A stretch of DNA of 64,000 bases from Lachnospiraceae bacterium (GCA_017550425.1 JAFZPG010000084.1:1-64000), one strand, 5' to 3'. Shown: positions 25,577-36,028, numbered from the stretch's first letter. A program made the numbers and translations. Notes: generated by a model not told the origin, from the sequence alone.

Positions 25577-26191
25577 ATGAAGGTTTTGATGTTGAACGGA
25601 AGCCCGAAGCCGAATGGGAATACCGGGCTTGCGCTGAAGGAGATGGAGAAGATCTTTGCCGCTGAAGGGATCGAGGTCGAGACCATCGTGGTAGGTAATA
25701 AGGACATCCGCGGTTGTGTTTCCTGCGGTTCCTGCGGACGACTCGGGCGATGCGTGTTTGATGACATGGTCAATGAGATCGCGCCGAAACTGGCGGAGTG
25801 CGACGGCCTGGTGATAGCCAGCCCGGTCTACTATGCATCGGCCAATGCGACTCTGATCGCCTGCCTGGATCGTTTGTTCTACAGCAATCGCGCGGACCTT
25901 AGCATGAAGGTCGGGGCGTCGGTAGTGGTCGCACGTCGCGGCGGCTGTTCGGCAACCTATGATGAACTGAACAAATATTTCACTATCAGCGGCATGCCGG
26001 TGGCGTCGAGCCAGTATTGGAACAGCGTGCACGGCGGCGTGCCCGGTGAGGCTTCGCAGGATGCCGAAGGCATGCAGACCATGCGCGTGCTCGCACGCAA
26101 TATGGCATTCCTCATGAAAAGCATTGCCCTCGGGAAGCAAGAATACGGCCTCCCCGAAAAAGAACAACACCTGTGGACGAACTTTGTATGA
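25577..26191 (+). CDS. Flavodoxin-fold NAD(P)H-dependent oxidoreductase
   Basis: This 204-residue protein starts M-K-V-L-M-L-N-G-S-P-K-P-N-G-N-T-G, the FMN phosphate loop of the NADPH-dependent FMN reductase / iron-sulfur flavoprotein family. The cysteine cluster G-C-V-S-C-G-S-C-G-R-L-G-R-C is at about residues 48-61, and S-P-V-Y-Y-A-S near 84. A long open frame exists upstream, but GGGGAGG at 25562-25568 fixes ATG 25577. It is a single-gene transcript with its own TATAAT promoter. The substrate is unknown; homologues are often annotated as azoreductase-like or Fe-S flavoproteins. Confidence 0.8.
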   Translation: MKVLMLNGSPKPNGNTGLALKEMEKIFAAEGIEVETIVVGNKDIRGCVSCGSCGRLGRCVFDDMVNEIAPKLAECDGLVIASPVYYASANATLIACLDRLFYSNRADLSMKVGASVVVARRGGCSATYDELNKYFTISGMPVASSQYWNSVHGGVPGEASQDAEGMQTMRVLARNMAFLMKSIALGKQEYGLPEKEQHLWTNFV

Positions 26192-26279
26192 TACAAGGCT
26201 CGAAAAGTCCCGCCGGGCATGCTTGCATGCCGAGGGCGGACCTTGAGAGCTAATCTAAATATTTCGAAGGAGATTGACC

Positions 26280-27455
26280 ATGAACAGCGTCATGGAGCGA
26301 AGGAGAAAACGTGTATTTGATACGATCCAGATCGGGCACCGGACCGACTGGGTCAGTCGTGCGTTTGACTATTTTATCGTAATCGTGATCGCGATCAATC
26401 TCTTCGTCACATTGTTTTCTACGTTTGATGAATCCGAGCCGTATTCGGCCGTGCTGGACACCATTGAATTCATCACGATCATTATCTTTACGGTCGAATA
26501 CATCCTTCGGCTCTGGACGGCGAAATATCTCTTCCCGGAGGCGAATTCGGTGAAGGCGGCGGTCAAATTTTTCTTTTCGTTCTACGGCCTCGTCGATTTT
26601 CTGACGTTCTTCCCGTACTTCCTGCCGATCGTGTTCCCGGCGGGCGTGGTCGCCTTCCGTATCTTCCGTGTGATTCGCATCTTCCGGCTGTTCCGGATCA
26701 ATTCCCAGTATGACGCGTTCAACGTTATCACGGCGGTCCTCACGGAGAAGAAAAACCAGCTGCTGTCCTCGATGTCACTCATCCTGATCCTGATGGTGGC
26801 GTCATCACTGTGCATGTACAGCCTCGAGCACGAGGCACAGCCGGAAGCGTTCAAAAACGCATTTTCCGGTATATGGTGGTCCACTTCCACACTGCTGACC
26901 GTGGGTTACGGCGACATTTACCCGATCACATTATTAGGTAAGGCTATGGGTATCGTCATATCCTTCCTGGGTGTCGGCATGGTCGCCATCCCGACAGGTA
27001 TCATTTCTGCCGGCTTTGTCGAGCAGTATACACGTTTCAAATCGCTGGCAACGACGGAGGAGCATCCGCTGCGTTTTGTTACGGCCAATGTCTATTCGAC
27101 GCATCCGTGGTGCAATAAGAAACTGAAGGATGTCGTGTTTCCGCCGCAGTTGCTGCTATTGGTGATCCTGCGTAAGGAGAAAGAGATCGCACCGGGACCG
27201 GAAGTCGTTTTGCTTCCGGAGGATGTCCTCATCATCGCGGCGAAACGAGCGACGACGGAGTCGAGCGACCTGGATCTGCGCGAAGTGCGTATAACGGATA
27301 ATCATCCCTGGGTGGGGCATGAGCTCCGTGAACTGGATATATCGCGGAAGGAACTGATCCTGACTATTCAAAGGAAGGGCAAACTTCAGATCCCGAACGG
27401 TTCCAGCGTAATCAAAAACGGAGATATTCTGGTGATCTACAGACGCAGATCCTAG
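26280..27455 (+). CDS. Voltage-gated K+ channel with RCK C-terminal domains
   Basis: This 391-residue six-helix channel subunit forms a tetramer in the membrane. S1-S3 fall at about residues 28-48, 57-78 and 95-120. The S4 voltage sensor is an Arg ladder F-R-I-F-R-V-I-R-I-F-R-L-F-R (127-139). The pore filter T-V-G-Y-G-D is at 207-212, between S5 and S6. The cytoplasmic tail has two TrkA-C-like modules (about 255-320 and 325-390), which in related proteins bind nucleotides or ions. AAGGAG places the start at 26280 instead of TTG 26274. The M28 lipoprotein gene starts 9 bp after its stop. Confidence 0.88.
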   Translation: MNSVMERRRKRVFDTIQIGHRTDWVSRAFDYFIVIVIAINLFVTLFSTFDESEPYSAVLDTIEFITIIIFTVEYILRLWTAKYLFPEANSVKAAVKFFFSFYGLVDFLTFFPYFLPIVFPAGVVAFRIFRVIRIFRLFRINSQYDAFNVITAVLTEKKNQLLSSMSLILILMVASSLCMYSLEHEAQPEAFKNAFSGIWWSTSTLLTVGYGDIYPITLLGKAMGIVISFLGVGMVAIPTGIISAGFVEQYTRFKSLATTEEHPLRFVTANVYSTHPWCNKKLKDVVFPPQLLLLVILRKEKEIAPGPEVVLLPEDVLIIAAKRATTESSDLDLREVRITDNHPWVGHELRELDISRKELILTIQRKGKLQIPNGSSVIKNGDILVIYRRRS

Positions 27456-27464
27456 AGCAAACCT

Positions 27465-29111
27465 ATGTTAATGAAATCATTTAAAAGAAAACGGGTCCGC
27501 TTCGTTTTTGCCTGTGCATTTATGTGCATGGGCCTTTTCGCATGTGGGACGAAAGCGGGACGTGAGACGGAGTCTGTGACAGACACGTTGCCGGCAGAGA
27601 GCCTGCCGGAGATCCCCGTGAGCGTTGCCACACCGGCCTGGACGACAGAGGCAGACGAAACCGAAGAGAAGCCTGTGGAGACGACTCCGCCGGTCGAGGA
27701 AACGACCCTGCCGGCCGAGGAGACGACATCGGAAAATGATTCGGAGGCAGCGAGTGCAGATCCTACGGAAACGACGGAAATCGTACCGCCGGAATTGCCG
27801 ACGGCCCCGCCGGTCGTGGAGACGGCTCCGCCGATCATCGAGACGACCCCGCCGATCATCGAGACGGCCCCGCCGGTCGTGGAGACGGCTCCGCCGATCA
27901 TCGAGACGACCCCGCCGGTCATTGAAACGGTCCCGCCGATCATTGAGACGGAACCCCCGACGGAAGCGCCGACCGCCCCTGTGGTCGTGTCCGCTTGGTA
28001 CACGACGAGCACTCTGAACCTGCGTGAATCCCCGAGCCTGAGCGCGAAAGTTATCCTTACGATCCCGAAGAATACGGCGGTCGACTGCCTGGCGGAAGGT
28101 CCCGATTGGCATCTTGTGACCTATGGCGGCGCTACGGGATATGTGGCGAGCGGCTACCTGGCGGACGAAGCATTGATCACATTTCCCGGTTACGGCGAGA
28201 CCGCCTATGCGTATGTGCGTTATATCAACGATCATTTTTCCGTGCGCCTGAACGGCAACGGTTACAGCACAAAGAAGAAGGAGGCCTGCGGCGCGTGGAT
28301 CGAGCGGACCATGAACAGCCTCGGCTACACCGCGACCTATCATCTCGGCGTGTCTCCGGCGACAGGCGTGGCTGTGAAGAGTTACGCATTCCGCAAATCC
28401 TGCGGTGCGGCCAATGCGCCTCTGGTCGTGATCGGAGCGCATTATGACAGCCGAGAGAGCCGAGGCGCCGAAGATAACGGCACCGGCGTCGGCATGGTGC
28501 TCGAACTGGCACAACGTTATGCTCAGATCGGTCTGCCCTATGATATCGACTTTTGTTTCTGGGACGGCGAGGAACTGCAGGGCTGTGCAGGCTCGTACTT
28601 CTACGTGAAGCAGAGCCCGGATATTGGACGTGTGACCCTCTATATCAATCTGGACTGCCTGGGCGCCGGTGACCACATGTTTGCCTATGGAGGAGACTAT
28701 GTGAATGGCAAACTGGTGCGCGCGGAAGCCTACACGAAGGCGATGGAGATCGCGACCCGCTTCGGGATCCCGTTGCGTCCGATCCCGGCCGGCCTCGCAG
28801 AGCCGGAGCTTCAGACGCCGACCCGCCTGTACGGTTCGGACCAGGATTATTTCGCCCGCGCCGGCATCCCGTATTTGTATTTTGAGGCCAATGCTTGGAT
28901 CGACCGAAACGGAGCGGAGCAGTATCCTGCCGGTCAGCGGCCGTACCAGTATAACTCCGTGCACGCGGCATTTGCCGACACGTTCGGGACCATTAACCAC
29001 ACGAAATTCGATGACCTGGATGTGCTCGAGCGGATCGTCCCCGGGCGCATACAGGCGCATATGAGTTGTTTTGCAAAGATCCTCTACACATTTCTGGAGG
29101 AATATCGATAA
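27465..29111 (+). CDS. M28-family metallopeptidase lipoprotein with SH3b domain
   Basis: This 548-residue secreted protein is lipid-anchored. The signal helix is followed by lipobox M-G-L-F-A-C (Cys27). Residues about 35-170 are a Pro/Thr/Glu linker with repeated A-P-P-I-I-E-T-T-P-P units. Residues about 175-235 form an SH3b domain (T-L-N-L-R-E-S-P-S-L-S-A-K-V). The rest is an M28 zinc aminopeptidase: metal ligands in G-A-H-Y-D-S-R, A-E-D-N-G-T-G, D-G-E-E-L-Q-G, N-L-D-C-L-G and a final His in N-S-V-H-A-A-F. It probably trims peptides at the cell surface, with SH3b binding wall. Only a weak RBS precedes it, so it may be coupled to the K+ channel gene. Confidence 0.85.
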   Translation: MLMKSFKRKRVRFVFACAFMCMGLFACGTKAGRETESVTDTLPAESLPEIPVSVATPAWTTEADETEEKPVETTPPVEETTLPAEETTSENDSEAASADPTETTEIVPPELPTAPPVVETAPPIIETTPPIIETAPPVVETAPPIIETTPPVIETVPPIIETEPPTEAPTAPVVVSAWYTTSTLNLRESPSLSAKVILTIPKNTAVDCLAEGPDWHLVTYGGATGYVASGYLADEALITFPGYGETAYAYVRYINDHFSVRLNGNGYSTKKKEACGAWIERTMNSLGYTATYHLGVSPATGVAVKSYAFRKSCGAANAPLVVIGAHYDSRESRGAEDNGTGVGMVLELAQRYAQIGLPYDIDFCFWDGEELQGCAGSYFYVKQSPDIGRVTLYINLDCLGAGDHMFAYGGDYVNGKLVRAEAYTKAMEIATRFGIPLRPIPAGLAEPELQTPTRLYGSDQDYFARAGIPYLYFEANAWIDRNGAEQYPAGQRPYQYNSVHAAFADTFGTINHTKFDDLDVLERIVPGRIQAHMSCFAKILYTFLEEYR

Positions 29112-29191
29112 AACTCTACGAAGCGTAGGTTGCTGCGAGGGCTGACCTGTAATATCATTTGCGTATAAATGATCAAAAAGGAGGATCCGAT

Positions 29192-29797
29192 ATGGACCGA
29201 TACATTACAGGCACAGCGATCAAGCGGCTGCGCGAGCAGAGAAAAATGACGCAACTTCAATTAGCTGAGATCTTAGGAGTCAGCGACAAAACGATCTCCA
29301 AATGGGAGACGGCAAAAGGTTATCCGGATATTACGCTTTTGGAGCCGATCGCGGACGCGTTTGGCATATCCGTGCCGGAGCTGATCTCCGGGCAGCAGGT
29401 CCAAAATGCCAATGCATCGGCCAATATGCTACGTTCCATGTTCTATGTCTGCCCGATCTGCCAAAATGTGATCCACAGCATGGGAGAGGCCGTTGTATAT
29501 TGCCATGGCATTCAGTTGGTGCCTTCGGAGGCAGAACCGGCCGATGAAGGGCATAAGATAAGTATTGACCGAGTAGAAGACGAGCTCTACGTCAGGATCG
29601 AACATGAAATGACGAAGACCCATTTCATTTCTTTTATTGCTGCGCTTTCTTCCGACGGATGTCAGCTTATGAAACTGTATCCGGAAGGTGAGGCGGCAGC
29701 GAGGTTTAAGATCCGCGGCGTGCGAAAGATCTGCTTCTACTGTAACCGCGACGGGTTGTTTACGGAAACACTCCGGCTCGCGGACAGTCATAAATGA
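29192..29797 (+). CDS. XRE regulator with desulfoferrodoxin-like C-terminal domain
   Basis: This 201-residue protein has residues 1-65 as a Cro/CI helix-turn-helix (T-A-I-K-R-L-R-E-Q-R-K-M-T-Q-L-Q-L-A-E-I, S-D-K-T-I-S-K-W-E). From residue 85 on it resembles desulfoferrodoxin/superoxide reductase: F-Y-V-C-P-I-C-Q-N-V-I, then R-I-E-H-E-M-T-K-T-H-F-I, then C-F-Y-C-N-R-D-G-L-F. In true superoxide reductases an Fe centre uses four His and a Cys; here the H-x-M-x4-H pair and the final Cys persist, but the last His (C-N-x-H-G) is Asp. It is thus probably a redox- or iron-sensing regulator more than an enzyme. AAGGAGG precedes ATG 29192. Confidence 0.8.
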   Translation: MDRYITGTAIKRLREQRKMTQLQLAEILGVSDKTISKWETAKGYPDITLLEPIADAFGISVPELISGQQVQNANASANMLRSMFYVCPICQNVIHSMGEAVVYCHGIQLVPSEAEPADEGHKISIDRVEDELYVRIEHEMTKTHFISFIAALSSDGCQLMKLYPEGEAAARFKIRGVRKICFYCNRDGLFTETLRLADSHK

Positions 29798-29866
29798 GAT
29801 TAATAAGTTCGTAAAGAAGACCGCATGACAGCGATAAGGGTGAGACATTCCCGGGGAGGCGAAGGT

Positions 29867-30835
29867 ATGATATATTTGATCACAAACGGAAATGCAAAGT
29901 CCGGCGGCGGAAGCAAGTGCAGTAAGGTCGTTAAACTGTTGAAGGATGAGGCAGAGACGAGGGGAATCAAAGCCAAAGAATTCTTTAAGGTCCTGCGGAC
30001 GAAGAAGGCAGGTGACGCTACGCAGTTCGTGCGCGACATTTGCCATATGGACGAACCGGCGGACATCTGGGTGTTCGGCGGCGACGGTACCATCAATGAA
30101 GCGGTCAATGGACTGGAAGTGCCGTCAAAGGTGACGATCGCATTTCTGCCCGGCGGCTCGGGCAATGACTACGTAAAGGGGCTAGGACTGCCCAAAGATC
30201 CAGTGGCCTGCGCGAAGCTTCTGCTTTCGACAAACCGGACGAAGGGATACGACCTCGGCTTCGTGGACACATTCGGAGCCTCCGGAACGGTCCGCTTTGC
30301 GGGCAGTTGCGGCCTGGGCTACGACGCAAAGGTATGTCACGAGGTGGATACGTCGCGCCTGAAGAAGGTGCTGAATAAGTTGCATCTCGGGAAACTGGTC
30401 TACCTGATGGTCGCGTTTAAGCAGGTGTTTGCGAACCCGCGTTTTCGCGCGACCGTGATCATCGACGGCGTGATCCGCTCGTACGAAGATGTCATTTACC
30501 TGTGTTTCATGAACAGCCCGTACGAGGGTGGCGGCCTTAAGATGGCGCCGGGGGCTGATCCGTGCGACGGTAAGCTTCAGGTCGTTTTGGCCCACGAGAT
30601 CCGACCGATCCGTGTGCTCACGATGTTGCCGGGACTGGTGCGCGGAACACATGTGAAGCATCCGAAGGTGGAGTGTTTCACATGTCGCCAGATCGAGGTG
30701 ATCGCCGATAACCGGCAGTACCTCCACACCGACGGCGACGTGAAGGCATTTACCCGCCATATCCGCGTGCAGTGCTACGAAACGCCCATGCGTATGCCGG
30801 CGTTTTCCGATGCTGACAGTATCTACGAAAAATAA
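29867..30835 (+). CDS. Diacylglycerol/lipid kinase family protein
   Basis: This 322-residue soluble kinase of the DagK/YegS family phosphorylates lipid alcohols. The nucleotide motif G-G-D-G-T-I-N-E is at about residue 70, P-G-G-S-G-N-D-Y near 98, and the C-terminal T-D-G-D near 292. The N-terminus N-G-N-A-K-S-G-G-G corresponds to the family's N-P-x-S-G loop. GGGGAGG and GAAGG before ATG 29867 decide the start over 29825. It is followed 15 bp later by the APH-like gene, so both are likely on one transcript. Confidence 0.85.
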   Translation: MIYLITNGNAKSGGGSKCSKVVKLLKDEAETRGIKAKEFFKVLRTKKAGDATQFVRDICHMDEPADIWVFGGDGTINEAVNGLEVPSKVTIAFLPGGSGNDYVKGLGLPKDPVACAKLLLSTNRTKGYDLGFVDTFGASGTVRFAGSCGLGYDAKVCHEVDTSRLKKVLNKLHLGKLVYLMVAFKQVFANPRFRATVIIDGVIRSYEDVIYLCFMNSPYEGGGLKMAPGADPCDGKLQVVLAHEIRPIRVLTMLPGLVRGTHVKHPKVECFTCRQIEVIADNRQYLHTDGDVKAFTRHIRVQCYETPMRMPAFSDADSIYEK

Positions 30836-30850
30836 CAGGGGGAATAACGA

Positions 30851-31843
30851 ATGGAGGAAGCGGACATCATCCGGCTGTTTACGACGGAACCGGTCAAAGA
30901 ATTTCGGACTCTTTACTCCGGGCATGGTGACGACGATTTTCGCGAGGCGATCTTCGTTACGCTTGGGAACGACGAACGTTTCGTCATTAAAGTCGCAGGC
31001 AATTCCCTTACCTCGTCGGAGAGCATCCGGATGTGGCAGCGCTGCGCACAGGAGTATATCGGACTCGGGTATTATTGCCCGCGGATCCTGAATTCTTTAG
31101 CCGGAGATTTTCCCTCCGTGGAGTATAAGGGGAACAGTTGCATCGCTTACGCGGAAGAATATGCGAAATACGGGACCGCTGAGCATATAAAAAACCGGAG
31201 AAATATCCGGGATGAAGTGTATAAAATGACTGCCAGAGTGGCTGCTAAGAAGTTTGACTACACGGATATTCCTTCCGCGTATGCTTTATACCACCCGGTG
31301 TATCCGTGGGATGAGGTCGATGAAGTTACGGAAAATGCTCTGAATTTCCGGGAGTATTGTGAGAGCCTGCCCGAGGGTTTTAAAGAGCAGACCGACCGCA
31401 TGTTTCGCAGGTGGGAGGAAAACTACAACAAACTGAAAGAGACGTATTTCGATCTGCCGTTCTCCGTTTTTCAGGCGGACTTTAACGACACCAATGTATT
31501 GGTAGACGAGGATGGCGCTTTCGTCGGGGTGCTGGATTTTAATTGTGCCGGCAGGGATAATTTCCTAAACTATCTGTTCCGCGAGATCAATGAGCCCACG
31601 CTCGAACAAACGGCCGACGAGATCCTTCGGGCGCTTACGGTCGCATCGAAGTATTATATATTTTCCGAAGAGGAGATCGAGGCTGCGCCGCGGATTTTCC
31701 GCTGTGTTAAACCTCTATGGTATTGCAGCGTAAGTGAGCTGGAAGATGCAGGGATGGACTTTGAGCAGGTCCAGAAGATCCTGGATGCGATGGAGTACGC
31801 GCAAACGTGTGAGATCGATTTTCGAAGCGTTATGCTGAGATGA
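30851..31843 (+). CDS. APH-like phosphotransferase
   Basis: This 330-residue protein of the aminoglycoside/choline kinase fold has the ATP-pocket Lys region F-V-I-K-V-A-G-N near residue 44, and the catalytic loop F-Q-A-D-F-N-D-T-N-V-L-V near residue 212. The metal-binding G-V-L-D-F follows at about 228. In typical APH enzymes the loop is H-G-D-x-x-x-x-N; here His-Gly is Gln-Ala, but the Asp base and Asn are kept. The substrate is unknown. It lies 15 bp after the lipid kinase gene. Both flank no resistance genes, so a resistance role is not supported. Confidence 0.75.
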   Translation: MEEADIIRLFTTEPVKEFRTLYSGHGDDDFREAIFVTLGNDERFVIKVAGNSLTSSESIRMWQRCAQEYIGLGYYCPRILNSLAGDFPSVEYKGNSCIAYAEEYAKYGTAEHIKNRRNIRDEVYKMTARVAAKKFDYTDIPSAYALYHPVYPWDEVDEVTENALNFREYCESLPEGFKEQTDRMFRRWEENYNKLKETYFDLPFSVFQADFNDTNVLVDEDGAFVGVLDFNCAGRDNFLNYLFREINEPTLEQTADEILRALTVASKYYIFSEEEIEAAPRIFRCVKPLWYCSVSELEDAGMDFEQVQKILDAMEYAQTCEIDFRSVMLR

Positions 31844-31915
31844 GTACCACCGGTAAACTACTCGCGGTGCCGCATTCGCCACCCTGCGGGTGGCTCATGA
31901 CCGCTGTCGCGGTAT

Positions 31916-32039
31916 GAAATAAACCGCTCCTACGCTTTTGAGAGCGAGCTCTCAAGCGTTGAAGCGGTTTATTTCGCATCGCTCGTAGAAACGCCCATAT
32001 TAGAACACACCCCACCATATTTGGCGGAGTGTGTTCTAA
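31916..32039. repeat. Two long imperfect hairpins in a gene-free stretch
   Basis: The 790 bp between 31844 and 32633 carry no convincing gene. Hairpin A pairs 31916-31945 with 31948-31975 around a 2-base loop (outer arm GAAATAAACCGCT / AGCGGTTTATTTC is perfect). Hairpin B pairs 32000-32017 with 32022-32039 (arms TTAGAACACAC / GTGTGTTCTAA) around a 4-base loop. Neither is followed by a T-run, so they are not simple terminators. A tail CGGGAAAAC follows hairpin B and recurs at 36379. Possible MITE-like or cruciform-forming repeats. Confidence 0.6.
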
Positions 32040-32455
32040 CGGGAAAACAACCACTGGTGTGCACAATGGCTGCATTATATTGAGAAAAGGATGAATGCGA
32101 TAGTAAAAGAAGTGTCTTGTCAGCTCCCTAGATCGGAAGAAATGCAATCTCCCCCAGACTGCATCAAATAGAAAGCTGACAAGCAACCTTCCATATTCTG
32201 TACCCTGCGACGCATCCGGTCGTCCCCCTTTGACTTTCGGATGGAAATGTCGGTTAGATACGAGAAGAATTGGTATGCGAAAGATGTAGGAGTTCCTTCG
32301 CAATTGAGTACATTATAAATGGAAACATGGTATAATTCAATCAATCGTGACAACAGGGCGAAAATTTTTTCGAAAGGTCACATGGCAGGATAAGGTGCCA
32401 AATATTAGATGCAAGATGCCGCATTTGCAGGCAAGAAAAATCGGAGGCTGATTTT

Positions 32456-32549
32456 GGCAACTTAGTTGATGCATTTGGCAAGTTATTTTGATCGTTTACA
32501 TGATTTGCCTTGTATTTGCTTGACTTGAACTAAGTTGCCGTGTTATGAT
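32456..32549 (+). promoter_or_regulatory. Promoter with paired operator-like inverted repeats
   Basis: TTGACT (32520-32525), 18 bp and TATGAT (32544-32549) form the promoter. The 12-mer AACTAAGTTGCC lies in the spacer (32528-32539), and its exact reverse complement GGCAACTTAGTT lies at 32456-32467, 72 bp away measured start to start. One site between -35 and -10 plus an upstream copy is the classic layout for a repressor that loops DNA. The regulator encoded directly downstream is the obvious candidate to bind. Confidence 0.6.
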
Positions 32550-32633
32550 TACGGCATCACAGACAGGCACGGATCTGACCGAAAGGGCTGTCAGAGGGCA
32601 GGAGATCCGCCATCTGGACGGAGGAATGTGAGA

Positions 32634-34412
32634 GTGAAAGAGAGAGGTAAGGTTTGTATCATACTTTCCGGTTTTGTCGGGGAGTACAACGACGGGTTTT
32701 GCTATGGCATGGAACGCCAGGCAGAACTTCTGGGTTATGAGACAACGGTCTATTCCATGCTCAATTTTGAGCGATTAAATATGAATGAAGAAGAGAGTAT
32801 ATTTGAGACCATCCCGTTTGATTCCTTCGATGGTCTGATCTTCATTGAGCGCTCATTTTCCGCGCATAAAGGCGTGGGACGCAAGATCGACGGCATCTTA
32901 GGCAAGTATTGCAAGATACCGACGGTGGTCCTGGGCAATTCCGACTATTTTCCGGAACATCTGACCATGAACAATGAACTGGAGTTTGAGGTCATCACCG
33001 ATCACCTGATCGAAGACCATGGCTGCAAGTCGCTGTATTTCCTGGGCGGTCTGAAAGAGCATAACAGCAAGCGTATCGCAGGCTTCCTGCGGTCGCTGAA
33101 AAACCATTCCATCGAACCGGGGCCGGAGACTTTGCTCTACGGCGGCTACTGGATCGATTGCGCCCAGCGTTTGGCAAAAAACCTCGCCTTCGGTAAGATC
33201 AAAAAGCCCGATGCGGTCGTCTGTATCGACGATATCGTGGCGTACGCGCTGATCTCGGATCTTTCCGATTACGGCATCCGCGTTCCGGAGGACATTCTGG
33301 TCTCCGGTTTCGACGGACATTCGAAGGCGGATAACCCTGCCGTTTCCATCCTGACGATCAATGCAGACGCCGAATACTGGGGCGGTAAATCCTTCTGCGT
33401 TCTGTATGAGAAGATGACGGGTGAAAGTGCCGTCGTTTACAAAGAGCGCGAGTTTCACCTGATGAAAGGACGCAGCTGCGGCTGCGAGCGCAAACAGCGC
33501 ACGGACGTCAAAGAACTGCTTCGGCATCGCAAGACGGTCGACATGCAGGAAATGTATTTTGCCAACAGCGAGATCGTGGAGCGCCTGTACACGGCGCCTG
33601 ACCAGGACGAGTTCGTCCGCCGGTTCGAACACCTGGTCTACCTGATCCCGGATTATAATTATGTGGCTCTGTGCCGATATACTCCTGACGATCGTGTCAG
33701 CTGCATTTTTGCGACGGAAGCCATTTCGGCCGGCAATCCGGAGATATTGCCCCCCGGGGTCGTTTATCCCGATGATACGACGGTGGAAGAGCAGGTCATG
33801 AACCGCCATGTCGTTCCGCTGAATTTCACGGGGCAGAGGCTCGGCTATCTCGTGGTCGGCTATCCCGAGGCGACCATCTACACGAACCTGTTCCAACGCA
33901 TTTGCCGCCACATCGCGATCGGCCTGTTCCTGCTGAAGGAACGTGAGAATAACGCCATAAGTGCGAAGCCTGAACCCCGCCGTTCCCGTTCGATGGCTAC
34001 GGAAGAAAACATGGGAGGAGCCGCGTACCGCGAGCGCGAGGATGAAACGGAGAAACTGCCGACAGCGGAGAGCACCACGCAGGCGACGGCCATCTTCGTT
34101 TTGAAGGATGACATCATGTGTAAGGTCAATGTCAGCAACGTGTACTACTTCGAGGCGGTCGACAAAAAAGTCTACGCCCACACCAAAGGCGGAAACTACG
34201 AGAGCCGCCAGAAACTCTACGAACTGGAGCAGATGCTGATCGGCCGTGGTTTCGTCCGCATCTCGAAGTCCGTTCTCCTGAGCGTAGATAAAGTTGCGCG
34301 GATCAAACCCGATGTCGATCGTACGCTTTTGGTCTATCTTACGGATAAAAGCACAGTTCGCGTTTCCCGGAAATATGTCAAGGACTTCAAAGAGCGCTTG
34401 ATCATTGCCTGA
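32634..34412 (+). CDS. LacI-type sensor domain fused to LytTR DNA-binding domain
   Basis: This is a regulator of about 593 residues. Residues about 1-275 form a periplasmic-binding-protein-like sugar sensor as in LacI/GalR C-terminal domains (I-I-L-S-G-F-V-G-E-Y at the start, D-A-V-V-C-I-D-D-I-V-A near 200, V-P-E-D-I-L-V-S-G-F-D-G near 225), but there is no N-terminal LacI helix-turn-helix. A Cys cluster G-R-S-C-G-C-E-R follows. A middle region (about 300-450) looks GAF-like. The last 105 residues form a LytTR domain (I-F-V-L-K-D-D, Y-Y-F-E-A-V-D-K-K-V-Y, F-V-R-I-S-K-S-V-L). GTG 32634 is preferred: GGAGGA ends 8 bp upstream (GTG 32628 is also possible). It precedes a GH51 gene and probably senses an arabinose-related ligand. 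Confidence 0.8.
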   Translation: MKERGKVCIILSGFVGEYNDGFCYGMERQAELLGYETTVYSMLNFERLNMNEEESIFETIPFDSFDGLIFIERSFSAHKGVGRKIDGILGKYCKIPTVVLGNSDYFPEHLTMNNELEFEVITDHLIEDHGCKSLYFLGGLKEHNSKRIAGFLRSLKNHSIEPGPETLLYGGYWIDCAQRLAKNLAFGKIKKPDAVVCIDDIVAYALISDLSDYGIRVPEDILVSGFDGHSKADNPAVSILTINADAEYWGGKSFCVLYEKMTGESAVVYKEREFHLMKGRSCGCERKQRTDVKELLRHRKTVDMQEMYFANSEIVERLYTAPDQDEFVRRFEHLVYLIPDYNYVALCRYTPDDRVSCIFATEAISAGNPEILPPGVVYPDDTTVEEQVMNRHVVPLNFTGQRLGYLVVGYPEATIYTNLFQRICRHIAIGLFLLKERENNAISAKPEPRRSRSMATEENMGGAAYREREDETEKLPTAESTTQATAIFVLKDDIMCKVNVSNVYYFEAVDKKVYAHTKGGNYESRQKLYELEQMLIGRGFVRISKSVLLSVDKVARIKPDVDRTLLVYLTDKSTVRVSRKYVKDFKERLIIA

Positions 34413-34561
34413 TGAGTGGAATGCAAAAAAAGAGAATCCGTCAGTTAAATGAGAAGATATATCATTGTTTTCAAGAAAAAGATGCGCTAGAATTTTCATA
34501 GGAATTTTATAAAAATTTTAGAATTGCCGTTTTCGGGCGGCGATTTCGGAGGTTTACACAT

Positions 34562-36020
<1,459 letters not shown>

Positions 36021-36028
<8 letters not shown>

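Noticed and set aside
27477..29060. A 527-codon minus-strand frame across the M28 peptidase gene
   Set aside because: The plus-strand protein has all zinc ligands; the minus product is Arg/Asp repeats mirrored from the Pro/Thr linker, a shadow of the codon pattern.
31916..31975. tRNA-like or IS terminal repeat
   Set aside because: No cloverleaf, no GGTTCGA-type T-arm, and no transposase frame between the hairpins.
32120..32353. 77-codon minus-strand ORF in the 31.8-32.6 kb gap
   Set aside because: No RBS, no recognised motif, overlaps a promoter-like region; treated as non-coding.
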